Assembly (NCBI GenBank): GCA_963805325.1
Contig: CAWDTS010000014.1
Location: forward strand, 96,446-160,445
Reading direction: 5' to 3'
Source: DASWJZ01 sp963805325
GTDB taxonomy: Bacteria > Pseudomonadota > Alphaproteobacteria > Rhizobiales > Afifellaceae
DNA: 64,000 nucleotides
The notes under the pieces were generated by a model that did no database searches, was not told the DNA's origin, and saw only the letters and a program-made list of their open reading frames with translations. The position numbers and the translations under genes were made by a program. Below, piece by piece: positions 18,447 through 26,253 of this stretch. Each line of letters begins with the position of its first letter. The first letter of the stretch is position 1.

Positions 18447-18994
18447 CGGTCGAGCCCCCAGTGTTCGGTGCGCGCCTCGTCCAGCTTGAGCGAGGAGATG
18501 TCGACCGGCTTCACCTCGTCGGTCTTGACGTATTGGCCGCGGCCGTGGCGCGGCGTGTCGGCGTTAAAATCGAAGGGTCGCATCGCGTAGCCGGTGATGT
18601 GCGGTCGAAGCGAGTAGGGGCGCCCGAGCCGGCGGATCGCCTCCACCACGAACGGGCTGTCGTAATAGGCGATGGTGACGGCCGTGCGCAGGCGCTCGAA
18701 GAGGTCGGACTCTCCCGTCTCGAAGCGCTGGACGATGGCGACGCGCTCCTCCGCCGATTGACCGGTGAAAGGCCCGCCCGCGGCGATTACCGCGTCGGCG
18801 ATCCGCCCGATTTCCAGATCGCCGAACTCTTCTGTCAGCCGCAGCGCCACCAGGCCCTGTACGCCTATCGAGGAGGCGGACGGCCAGCCGTCCCCGCCGG
18901 GGATCAGCTCATCTACCAGGATCGCCAGAAGGGCCGCGCCATCGACCGGCGGCAGCGCTCGCGAGTTTCTCCGATCGTCCGCGTCCGAAGTCAT
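18443..18994 (-). CDS. Gluconate 2-dehydrogenase subunit 3-like protein
   Basis: A 183-residue protein resembling subunit 3 (gamma) of the three-part gluconate dehydrogenase, which helps fold and export the GMC subunit. Recognisable parts are ILVDELIPGGDGWPSA near the N-terminus and RPHITGYAMRPFDFNADTPR near the C-terminus. Unlike classical subunit 3 proteins it has no Tat or Sec signal in the chosen frame. The ATG overlaps the aldehyde dehydrogenase stop (ATGA), and its own stop overlaps the GMC start in the same way, so this start is well supported. No cytochrome subunit gene is nearby, so the pair may work in the cytoplasm. Confidence 0.75.
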   Translation of the reverse strand: MTSDADDRRNSRALPPVDGAALLAILVDELIPGGDGWPSASSIGVQGLVALRLTEEFGDLEIGRIADAVIAAGGPFTGQSAEERVAIVQRFETGESDLFERLRTAVTIAYYDSPFVVEAIRRLGRPYSLRPHITGYAMRPFDFNADTPRHGRGQYVKTDEVKPVDISSLKLDEARTEHWGLDR

Positions 18995-20460
18995 CGTGCC
19001 GCCTCCCGCGGTTTCGCCGAAATCGTAATCATCTTGACCTCCGTCATCGCCTCCAGCGTGTGCATGCCGCCCAGGCGGCCAACGCCGCTCTTTTTGCCGG
19101 AGGCGCCGCCGAAGGGGAGATGGATCTCCCAATAGGTGCTCGATGCGTTGATGTTGACGATGCCGGCGGGAATAGCCTTGGCCACCGCCACACCGCGCTC
19201 GACGTCGCCGGTGAAGACGCCGACGGAGAGCCCGTAGTCGCTCTCGCCGGCGATCTTCAGCGCCTCCGCCTCGTCCTTGAAGGCGATGATCGGCACGACC
19301 GGACCGAACGTTTCCTCTTTATTGATGCGCATGTCGGACGTCACGCCGATGATCACCGTCGGCTCGAAATAGAGCTCGCTGCCGAGGTCGGGTCGCGGCC
19401 TGCCACCGATCAGCACCCTGGCGCCCTTCGCCACGGCGTCGTCGACATGCTCCTTCACCTTCGCGGCGACCTTGGGATTGTTGAGCGGCCCCATGGTAGT
19501 CCCCTGGTGGAAGGGATCGCCGAGGATGTGGGTCTTGGCGATGGCCACCATCTTTTCAGCCAGCGCTGGGATGATCGACTCCTGCGCAATGACGCGTCCG
19601 GTCGCGGCACAGACCTGGCCGGCGTTGAAGAAGGCGCCGTTGGCGGCGGCCGTCGCCGCGCTGTGGAGGTCCGCGTCGTCGAAGACGATCACCGGCCCGT
19701 TGCCGCCGAGCTCAAGCAGCATCGGCTTGCCCGCGCCGCGCTCGGCGATGAGCCGGCCGGTCGCGGCGCTGCCGGTGAAGCCTATACCGGCGACCGAGGG
19801 ATGCGTGACGAGCGCGTCGCCCGCTACCGCGCCCTCGCCGATAACGAGGTTGAGGACGCCCTCCGGCAGTCCCGCCGCCTCGATCGCCGCCATCAGCTCC
19901 GTCGCCACCAGCGACGTCGTCGGCGCGGGCACCCAGACGATGGTGTTGCCGGTCGCAAGGCCGGGCCCGAGATATTCAACGGGAATGTTGACCGGAAAAT
20001 TCCATGGCGTGATCACACCGTAGACGCCGCGCGGCTGGCGGATCGTCATCGCCAGCTTGGTCGGGTCCTCGACCGGGTAAGTCTGCCCGCCCATCTGCTT
20101 GACGAGCTCCGCCGCGAGGCGGAATCCGTCGGCCGCCTTGGTGACCTCGCCGATGGCCTCCTTCAGCACCTTGCCCTGCTCGGTGGAGAGCACGCGCGCG
20201 ATCTTCTCGCGCGCCTTATCGATCTCCGCTGCAATCGCCATGCACATTGCGGCGCGCTGAAATGGCGTCTTTGCCGCCCAGTCGGGCGCCGCCGCCTTGG
20301 CGGCCGCTACGGCGCGGTCGACGGTCTCCGCGCTTGAGCGCGGGAGGAGGGCGATGGTCTCGCCGGTCGCCGGGTTGATGGCCGGCATCGTCTCCTTCTC
20401 CCCGAGCCACTGGCCGCCGATGAAATTGCAGGCGTTGACGGCTTGGCTTCGGTCCAACAT
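18991..20460 (-). CDS. NAD(P)-dependent aldehyde dehydrogenase
   Basis: A 489-residue aldehyde dehydrogenase of the succinate-semialdehyde/lactaldehyde group. The cofactor-fold segment is PWNFPVNIP. The catalytic glutamate is in LELGGNGP (~residue 251), and the nucleophilic cysteine is in NAGQVCAATG (~residue 285). Length and order of motifs are normal. The start is the ATG opening MLDRSQAVN, 11 bases after the amidohydrolase stop; the open frame extends further upstream through other genes and is not used. Within this operon it would oxidise an aldehyde made by the GMC oxidoreductase or by the aldolase to its carboxylate. Confidence 0.9.
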   Translation of the reverse strand: MLDRSQAVNACNFIGGQWLGEKETMPAINPATGETIALLPRSSAETVDRAVAAAKAAAPDWAAKTPFQRAAMCMAIAAEIDKAREKIARVLSTEQGKVLKEAIGEVTKAADGFRLAAELVKQMGGQTYPVEDPTKLAMTIRQPRGVYGVITPWNFPVNIPVEYLGPGLATGNTIVWVPAPTTSLVATELMAAIEAAGLPEGVLNLVIGEGAVAGDALVTHPSVAGIGFTGSAATGRLIAERGAGKPMLLELGGNGPVIVFDDADLHSAATAAANGAFFNAGQVCAATGRVIAQESIIPALAEKMVAIAKTHILGDPFHQGTTMGPLNNPKVAAKVKEHVDDAVAKGARVLIGGRPRPDLGSELYFEPTVIIGVTSDMRINKEETFGPVVPIIAFKDEAEALKIAGESDYGLSVGVFTGDVERGVAVAKAIPAGIVNINASSTYWEIHLPFGGASGKKSGVGRLGGMHTLEAMTEVKMITISAKPREAAR

Positions 20461-20471
20461 GACGCCGCTCC

Positions 20472-21602
20472 TCAGTTCTTGTGCCACCAGCGGCCTCCAA
20501 TGACGGACCCCGCCGCGAAGAGGCGCTCCTTTACGGTGACGACCTCGCCCATGGCATCCTGCAGATCGAACGAGCCTTGGCGCATTTCCAGGATGGAGGC
20601 GTCGCCGATGCTGCCCGGCTTGAAGGTGCCGAGGTCCGGCCGCCGGATCGCCTTGGCGGGATTGACCGTGGAGGCGGCGATGATGTCGTTGAGCGACATG
20701 CCGAGAGGCAGGAACTTCGACATGGTCGTCACTTGGTCGAAGGCGGGCCCCTCGATACACAGGATGTGTACGTCCGACGAGATCGTGTCGGGCGGGAAGC
20801 CGGCCGCCATCATGGCGCGTGCCGTTTTCCAGCCGAACGAGCCCTTGCCGTGGCCGATGTCGAACATGACGCCGCGCTTGCGCGCGGCGAGCACCTGCGG
20901 CCGCACTTTGCCCTCGGCGTCGAATGGCACGTTGGGGAAGGGGCGGAAGCAGTGCGTGAGCACGTCGCCCGGCCGCAGCATGTCGACCACTGCCTCGTAG
21001 CTCGGCGGCGGCTCGTCGATATGGCACATCACCGGGAGGCCGGTCTCCTCCGCTGCCTGCAGCGCGGCGATGAGCGGACCGATCCCGGTCTTGCCGCTGG
21101 TGATACGCCCGATGCGCACCTTGATGCCGATGACCGTGTCGCGGTTGGCGTTTGCAACTGCAACCGCCTCGCGCGGCGCCATGAGGTTCGGATTGTGGCT
21201 CTCGCCGACCATGATCGTCTTGGAGAAGGCGAAGATGCCGGCGAACGAGATATGCAGATAGGCGACAATGCGGCTTTCGGCCGGCTCGATCACGTGCTTG
21301 CGGAAACCGGCATAGTTGCCCGGCCCGGCGCTGCCGGTGTCGACCGAAGTCGTCACCGCCGTCATGCGAGCATAATCGTCCGGATCGACGCCGAGCGACG
21401 TGCCGCCCCAGTAGACATGGGTGTGGAGGTCGATCAGGCCCGGCGTGACGATGAGCCCACTCAGGTCGCGCGTGTCGTTGCCGGAAAGGTTGTCGCCGAC
21501 CTCCGCCACCCTGCCGTCGGAGAATGCGACGTCGGCCACCTTGTCGATCCCCTGCGAGGGATCGATCACGCGGCCGCTCTTGAGAACCAGATCGTATGCC
21601 AT
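20472..21602 (-). CDS. Amidohydrolase/deacetylase-family metallohydrolase (cog3964-like)
   Basis: A 376-residue TIM-barrel amidohydrolase. The metal ligands are visible: H-x-H in IDLHTHVY (residues ~56-63), a lysine in VIGIKVR likely to be carboxylated, histidines in VMCHIDEP and LTHCFRP, and the final aspartate in SSDVHIL. This pattern fits the group once labelled dihydroorotase (cog3964), for which deacetylase activity on acetylated hydroxy-acids has been described. It would remove an acyl group from an ester or amide. It lies in the middle of the catabolic operon between the ABC ATPase and the aldehyde dehydrogenase. The real substrate is unknown. Confidence 0.83.
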   Translation of the reverse strand: MAYDLVLKSGRVIDPSQGIDKVADVAFSDGRVAEVGDNLSGNDTRDLSGLIVTPGLIDLHTHVYWGGTSLGVDPDDYARMTAVTTSVDTGSAGPGNYAGFRKHVIEPAESRIVAYLHISFAGIFAFSKTIMVGESHNPNLMAPREAVAVANANRDTVIGIKVRIGRITSGKTGIGPLIAALQAAEETGLPVMCHIDEPPPSYEAVVDMLRPGDVLTHCFRPFPNVPFDAEGKVRPQVLAARKRGVMFDIGHGKGSFGWKTARAMMAAGFPPDTISSDVHILCIEGPAFDQVTTMSKFLPLGMSLNDIIAASTVNPAKAIRRPDLGTFKPGSIGDASILEMRQGSFDLQDAMGEVVTVKERLFAAGSVIGGRWWHKN

Positions 21603-21632
21603 TTTTTCGGGCTTCAGCCTTGTAGTGAAAAC

Positions 21633-22646
21633 TCAAATTCGCTTTCCGCTCTTCGCGTCGAAGCGGTAGACGGCGCTTTCGGGCGCGCTGAGCGTGATAC
21701 GGTCGCCCGGTGAGAACTCGGAGCCATCTGCCGTGGTGGCCTTGAGAAGCTTGTCGCCCATCGTCACGTCGAGGAAGTGGATGGGACCTGCGGATTCGAC
21801 GATCGACAACTCGCCCGTCAACTGCAGCCCGTCGTCGCGACCGTTCCCCGGCTGCAGGTCGTGCGGGCGGATGCCGAGCATTACGTCGTCGCCGTCGCTG
21901 CGACCCGCTTGGCTGGCCGGGATGAAGTTCATCTGAGGGCTGCCAATGAAGCTCGCCACAAACAGATTGGTCGGATCCTTGTAGACGGTCATCGGCGCAG
22001 CAAACTGCTGCACTACCCCGTCCTTCATCACCGCAATCCGGTCGGAAAGCACCATGGCCTCCTCCTGGTCGTGGGTGACGAAGATCGTCGTGATCATCAG
22101 CTCGCGCTGCAGGCGCCGAATCTCCGTACGCATCTTCACGCGCAGGCTGGCGTCGAGGTTGGAAAGCGGCTCGTCCATCAGCAGCACCGCCGGATTGCGC
22201 ACGATGGCGCGACCGACCGCGACGCGCTGGCGCTGGCCGCCGGAAAGGTCGGAAGGCAGACGGTCGAGCAGGCTCTCCAGCCCAAGCAGTTCCGCCGCCC
22301 AGTCGACCTGCTGGCGGATGGTCGCCTGTGGGACCTTCTGCTGGCGCAGCGGGAAGGCGATGTTGTCGCGCACGTACATGTGCGGATAGAGCGCGTAGTC
22401 CTGGAAGACGAGGGCGATGTTGCGCTCGCGCGGCGACATGTCCGAGATCTCGGTGTTGCCGAAACGGATGGAGCCCTCGTTGATATCCTCCAGTCCGGCG
22501 ATGCAGTAGAGCAGCGTCGACTTCCCACAACCGGACGGCCCGAGAAAGGAGATGAACTCGCCATCTGCGATCGCGAGGTTGAGGCTCTTCAAGACTTCCG
22601 TGTCCTGGTAGCTCTTGCGCAGGCCAGCAATAGAGATGGCAACCAT
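21633..22646 (-). CDS. ABC transporter ATPase, MalK/UgpC type
   Basis: A 337-residue carbohydrate-type (CUT1) import ATPase. Walker A is GPSGCGKST (residues ~38-46), the signature is LSGGQRQRVAVGRA, Walker B is VLLMDEPLSNLDA, and the switch histidine lies in VTHDQEEA. A TOBE-type regulatory region fills the C-terminal third (MLGIRPHDL onward). It starts 8 bases after the permease stop and would form a dimer driving the fused permease. Substrate class is suggested only by the family, as sugars, polyols or glycerol-phosphate-like compounds. Confidence 0.92.
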   Translation of the reverse strand: MVAISIAGLRKSYQDTEVLKSLNLAIADGEFISFLGPSGCGKSTLLYCIAGLEDINEGSIRFGNTEISDMSPRERNIALVFQDYALYPHMYVRDNIAFPLRQQKVPQATIRQQVDWAAELLGLESLLDRLPSDLSGGQRQRVAVGRAIVRNPAVLLMDEPLSNLDASLRVKMRTEIRRLQRELMITTIFVTHDQEEAMVLSDRIAVMKDGVVQQFAAPMTVYKDPTNLFVASFIGSPQMNFIPASQAGRSDGDDVMLGIRPHDLQPGNGRDDGLQLTGELSIVESAGPIHFLDVTMGDKLLKATTADGSEFSPGDRITLSAPESAVYRFDAKSGKRI

Positions 22647-22654
22647 TGTTGTCC

Positions 22655-24562
22655 TCAGCCCTTGACCGCACCAGAGAGAGCGCCCTGCACAAGGTAGCGC
22701 TGGAAGAAGAAGGCGATCAGTACCGGCGGCAGGATGGAAAGGACGCTCGCCGCGAAGAGCGGACCGTATTCGTAGAACTGTGCCTGGTTCAGGAAGCCGG
22801 CGATGACCACCGGGATGGTCTGCGCCCTCGGGGTCGAGGTCAGGATCAATGCGAACAGGAACTCGTTCCACGACACCAGGAAGCAAAAGATCAGTGCGGC
22901 GATGATGCCGGGGCGCACGACCGGCCGCAGCACCTTCCAAAGCATGCCGAGACGCGTGCAGCCGTCGATCAGCGCAGCGCGGTCGAGGCTGACCGGCACG
23001 TTTTCGAAGGTCGATTTCATCATCCAGGAGCACAGCGGCAAGAGGATCGACGAGTAGGCGATGATGAGCGCGTAGCGCGTGTCGAGCAGCCCGAGCACGC
23101 GGAAGATCACGAAGAATGGCAGCACCAGCGTGAGCGCCGGGATCATGCGGGTGAGAAGCAGCGCCCAAAGGCTCGTCGCGAAGAAGCGCTGCCGGCCGTA
23201 GCGCGCGAAGGCGTATCCGGCGAGCGTGCCGAGCGCAACGTTGACGACTGAGACGACCGCGCCGACCAGGAAGCTGTTGAAGAGCGACAGCGGCACGCGC
23301 TTCGCCTGCACGCTCGTCGTCGAGCCGTGGGCGAAGAGGACCGAGATGAAATTGTCGAAGGTGATGCGCGAGGGGATGAGGCTCGGCGGCGTGCGGATCA
23401 GGTCGGCCGGCGGCGAGAGGCTGATCAGCACCAGCGAGAGCACAGGCAGCGCTGACCAGACGAAGATCACGATCGCCGCCATGAGGAGGCCGGCGTGGGC
23501 CAGCCTGCGCGAGGTATTGGTCTTTATCATGCCGCGCGGCCGGTAGGGCGGGATCGTCGCCATGGGATGGCGGCGGGCACCGGTCGCGACCCACACCGCC
23601 TCGTTTTCCGTCGCGGCGACGGCGGCAGCCTTGCGGCTGCGGCGCGGGCCGAGGACGAAGAAGTAGAGAATGGCGAGCAGCAGGCTCGCGGTCGTCAGCA
23701 CGTAGAGCGTCGCCGCGCCCTCGCCGAAGCGTAGGAACTGGAAGGACTGCAGGTAGCCGAGCCATGCGAGAAGCGTCGTCGCCGCGCCCGGCCCGCCGCG
23801 CGTCATGATCAGGATGATGTCGAACGCCATCAGCGCGTTGATCGTGGCGATGATGGTGATGAAGAGCAGCGTCGGCTTCAGCCAGGGAAGCGTGATGGAA
23901 AAGAAGCGGCGGATCGGCCCGGCGCCGTCGAGGATCGCCGCACGATGCAGGTTGCCGGGAATGGACTGCAGCCCCGCGAGGATCATGAGCGCCGTCAGTG
24001 GCGCCTGGTTCCACACATGTGTGAGGGCGATGAGGTTGAGCGCCCGGAAACCGCCGCCGAGCCACGGCGTCGCCAGCGCCCCGAGCCCGATGTCGTGGAG
24101 GAAGGCGTTGAGCAGCCCGAAGTTGCCGGCGTAGACGAACGACCACAGCACCGCGATCGAGACCGGCGCCATCGCCCAGGGGACGAGCACCACGGAGCGC
24201 AAGAAGCCGCGGCCCTTAAAGTTCTCGTTGAGCACCAGCGCGTAGATCATCCCGAGCACGGTCGTGCCGACGACCGCGAAGACGGCGAAGTAGGCAGTGC
24301 GCTCGAAGGCACTCCAGAATTCGCTGCTGTGGAAGAGCTTGGCATAATTGCCGAAGCCGACATACACCCAGCGCTTGGTGATAGGATTGATGGAGTGGAA
24401 CGAGAGGTAGAGGCTGTAGGCGAGCGGCAGTCCGGCCACGGCGGTGACGATGGCGAGCGCCGGCGCCACGGCGGAGTAGGCGAAGCTCGGGGGACGGCCG
24501 ACCCGCCTGCGGCGACGGGCGACGCGGCCAGGAAGGGCAGCGGTCTCTTCGGCGTTAGACAC
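22655..24562 (-). CDS. Fused MalF-MalG-type ABC permease (two permeases in one chain)
   Basis: A 635-residue protein made of two complete carbohydrate-import permeases. Module 1 (residues 1 to ~320) is MalF-like, with the EAA loop at NLHRAAILDGAGPIRRF. Module 2 (~345-635) is MalG-like, with its EAA loop at SLDRAALIDGCTRLGMLW. Each has about six membrane helices, and a charged linker of some 30 residues joins them. The linker is read through in frame with no stop, and no ribosome-binding site is visible for a second start. In most systems these are two genes. It is flanked by its binding protein and ATPase. Confidence 0.9.
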   Translation of the reverse strand: MSNAEETAALPGRVARRRRRVGRPPSFAYSAVAPALAIVTAVAGLPLAYSLYLSFHSINPITKRWVYVGFGNYAKLFHSSEFWSAFERTAYFAVFAVVGTTVLGMIYALVLNENFKGRGFLRSVVLVPWAMAPVSIAVLWSFVYAGNFGLLNAFLHDIGLGALATPWLGGGFRALNLIALTHVWNQAPLTALMILAGLQSIPGNLHRAAILDGAGPIRRFFSITLPWLKPTLLFITIIATINALMAFDIILIMTRGGPGAATTLLAWLGYLQSFQFLRFGEGAATLYVLTTASLLLAILYFFVLGPRRSRKAAAVAATENEAVWVATGARRHPMATIPPYRPRGMIKTNTSRRLAHAGLLMAAIVIFVWSALPVLSLVLISLSPPADLIRTPPSLIPSRITFDNFISVLFAHGSTTSVQAKRVPLSLFNSFLVGAVVSVVNVALGTLAGYAFARYGRQRFFATSLWALLLTRMIPALTLVLPFFVIFRVLGLLDTRYALIIAYSSILLPLCSWMMKSTFENVPVSLDRAALIDGCTRLGMLWKVLRPVVRPGIIAALIFCFLVSWNEFLFALILTSTPRAQTIPVVIAGFLNQAQFYEYGPLFAASVLSILPPVLIAFFFQRYLVQGALSGAVKG

Positions 24563-24614
24563 GGGCTAAAACTCTGCGGTTCGGGCAGGCTTCGCGTCTG
24601 GAGAGAGGCGAGGC

Positions 24615-24638
24615 GGGAGGCGCGCCTTGGCGCCTCCC
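24615..24638. promoter_or_regulatory. Hairpin between binding-protein and permease genes
   Basis: GGGAGGCGC and GCGCCTCCC form a perfect 9-bp stem around a six-base loop. It lies 14 bases downstream of the binding-protein stop and before the permease start. Like the palindrome at 11158, it is placed where partial termination or 3'-end protection would give more binding protein than permease. No T-run follows. Confidence 0.6.
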
Positions 24639-24651
24639 AAGTAGCATCGTC

Positions 24652-25953
24652 TTACTGGTACTGGTCTTTCAGCTCGGACGCCTTGGACGAGAGCGAGGCG
24701 ACGAGGTCGTCGGTCGAGGAGCCGGAGCGGATGTATTCCTGTACGCTCTGCATCATGAAGAGATCCCATTCGGCGAACCAGATCTCCTTGGCGATCTTGC
24801 GCGCCGTGGCGTTGCCGAGCTGCTTGTTGGCGATGTCGATGTCCTTCCACTTGGAGAAGGAAGCGACGATGTCCGGGTCCGCCATGACTTCCTTGTAGCC
24901 GGAGCCCAAGCCGAAATCGAGCGCCCAGCGCTTGATTACGTGGTACTCGCCGTCCTTGGACTTGCCGCCGAAGAACTGCAGCATGTTCCATACGCGATCG
25001 ACGTCGACCGGCTCGGAGCCCATCAGGTAGGCCGCAGTCCAGCCCATGGTGGAATGGGTCGCGCCCGGCATCATCGCGTTCTTCACCTTGCCGGCGATCT
25101 TCGAAATCGCGGGGTCGTTGGTGACCTTCTGGTCGTAGTCGTGCAGCACCATGAAAGTGTGCGCGCCGGAGCAGTAGCTTGGAACGCCTTCGCCCGGCAG
25201 CGTCATGATGTCTTCGGCGACGAGACCTTCCTTGTAGAGGGTCTGGTGCGTCTCCAGGATCTTGCGCAGTGCCGGCTCGTCGACGAAGTTACTCTCGTCG
25301 TCGAACACCTTCGCGCCCTCCGAATACCAGCAGGCGAAGATCTCCCAAGAGAGCTCCGGCCACTTCTGGCCCCAGGCGGCATGGTACGGCGCGTCGGAGA
25401 TGCCGTCCTTCTTCAGCTTGCGGCAGGTCTCAATCAGCTCGTCCCAGCTCTCCGGAACGCCCACGCCGGCCTTCGACAGGTCTTCCTCGTTGTAGATGAA
25501 GGCATTGTAGCCTGCGTAGTAGGGCATGCCGGCGATCTTGCCGTCCGGCAGCGAGAGCGAGGAGACCGAGACCGGGAACATGCCCGCCTTGATCTCGTCC
25601 ATGCCCGGCAGGCCTTCGAGGTCACGGATCCAGCCGGCGGTATGCCAGCGGGCGATGTGATCCTCCTCGGAGTAGAGCATGTCCATGTGCTGACCGCCGG
25701 TCAGCTTGGTCTCCACCACGGCGTGATAGTCGCCGGTGACGAGCTCGTAGTTGACGTTTTCGTCGTAGAGCTTGGAGAAGATGCCGACATTCTCCTCCAC
25801 GATCTGCGGCTGATACTGCCAGCCAATGAACTGCAGAGGCGTGTCGGGCGCGGCGAAGGCCGACTTGCCGAACATCGCGCCGGCGGCGAGCGCGGCGCCG
25901 CCCTGGAGAACCCGGCGGCGGGAGAGAAGGTATTTCTCGAGAGAGCTTGTCAT
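24652..25953 (-). CDS. Extracellular solute-binding protein of an ABC importer (Tat-exported)
   Basis: A 433-residue family 1 solute-binding protein. The N-terminus carries a twin-arginine export motif, SRRRVLQGG (residues ~11-19), then a hydrophobic run and an AFA cleavage site, so it is probably exported folded to the periplasm. The body has the usual binding-protein layout, with MPYYAGYNAFIYNEEDLSKA near residues 140-160. It is first in an eight-gene minus-strand operon, and it would deliver a sugar-like, polyol-like or modified amino-alcohol solute to the fused permease. The 300-base gap upstream likely holds the operon promoter. Confidence 0.9.
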   Translation of the reverse strand: MTSSLEKYLLSRRRVLQGGAALAAGAMFGKSAFAAPDTPLQFIGWQYQPQIVEENVGIFSKLYDENVNYELVTGDYHAVVETKLTGGQHMDMLYSEEDHIARWHTAGWIRDLEGLPGMDEIKAGMFPVSVSSLSLPDGKIAGMPYYAGYNAFIYNEEDLSKAGVGVPESWDELIETCRKLKKDGISDAPYHAAWGQKWPELSWEIFACWYSEGAKVFDDESNFVDEPALRKILETHQTLYKEGLVAEDIMTLPGEGVPSYCSGAHTFMVLHDYDQKVTNDPAISKIAGKVKNAMMPGATHSTMGWTAAYLMGSEPVDVDRVWNMLQFFGGKSKDGEYHVIKRWALDFGLGSGYKEVMADPDIVASFSKWKDIDIANKQLGNATARKIAKEIWFAEWDLFMMQSVQEYIRSGSSTDDLVASLSSKASELKDQYQ

Positions 25954-26151
25954 GGCCAGTATTCCCCTCGCGTCTTCACAGGAGAAGCCCGTTATTGAGC
26001 TTCTTCACTCATTCACCCCTAAAAAAAGCAAGACAACTTCCCAGCCCGAAGAATTGACCAAGTAAATTCAGCCAATTATTCCGCGCGCGCCGGAACGTCG
26101 TCTACCGTCCCTCATGAGTATGCTTCGGTGAATCCGGAGAAGCAAGGGAAA

Positions 26152-26228
26152 TTTTCATTTTGACGTCATTTTCAGTGAAGACGGAGGGTGGTGCAGCCGA
26201 ATTGTGCAGAAAAATGATCGAAAAATGA
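26152..26228. promoter_or_regulatory. Cluster of AAAATGA-type repeats, possible RpiR operator
   Basis: Between the binding-protein gene and the RpiR gene is an AT-rich patch with repeated short motifs. TTTTCATTTT (26152-26161) abuts the palindrome TGACGTCA (26161-26168), which leads into TCATTTTCA (26166-26174). GAAAAATGA then occurs twice, at 26209-26217 and 26220-26228, 11 bases apart, or one helical turn. Same-face direct repeats suit a regulator of this type, but the binding motif of this RpiR protein is unknown. The rest of the 25954-26253 gap shows no gene. Confidence 0.4.
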
Positions 26229-26253
26229 AATTCTGAGCAACCGTTGAGCAGGA

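Noticed and set aside
20461..22692. Long in-frame extension of the aldehyde dehydrogenase through the amidohydrolase and ATPase genes
   Set aside because: The extension is low-complexity Arg/Gly/Ala text in an alternative frame of two well-supported genes. The dehydrogenase has a normal ATG at 20460.
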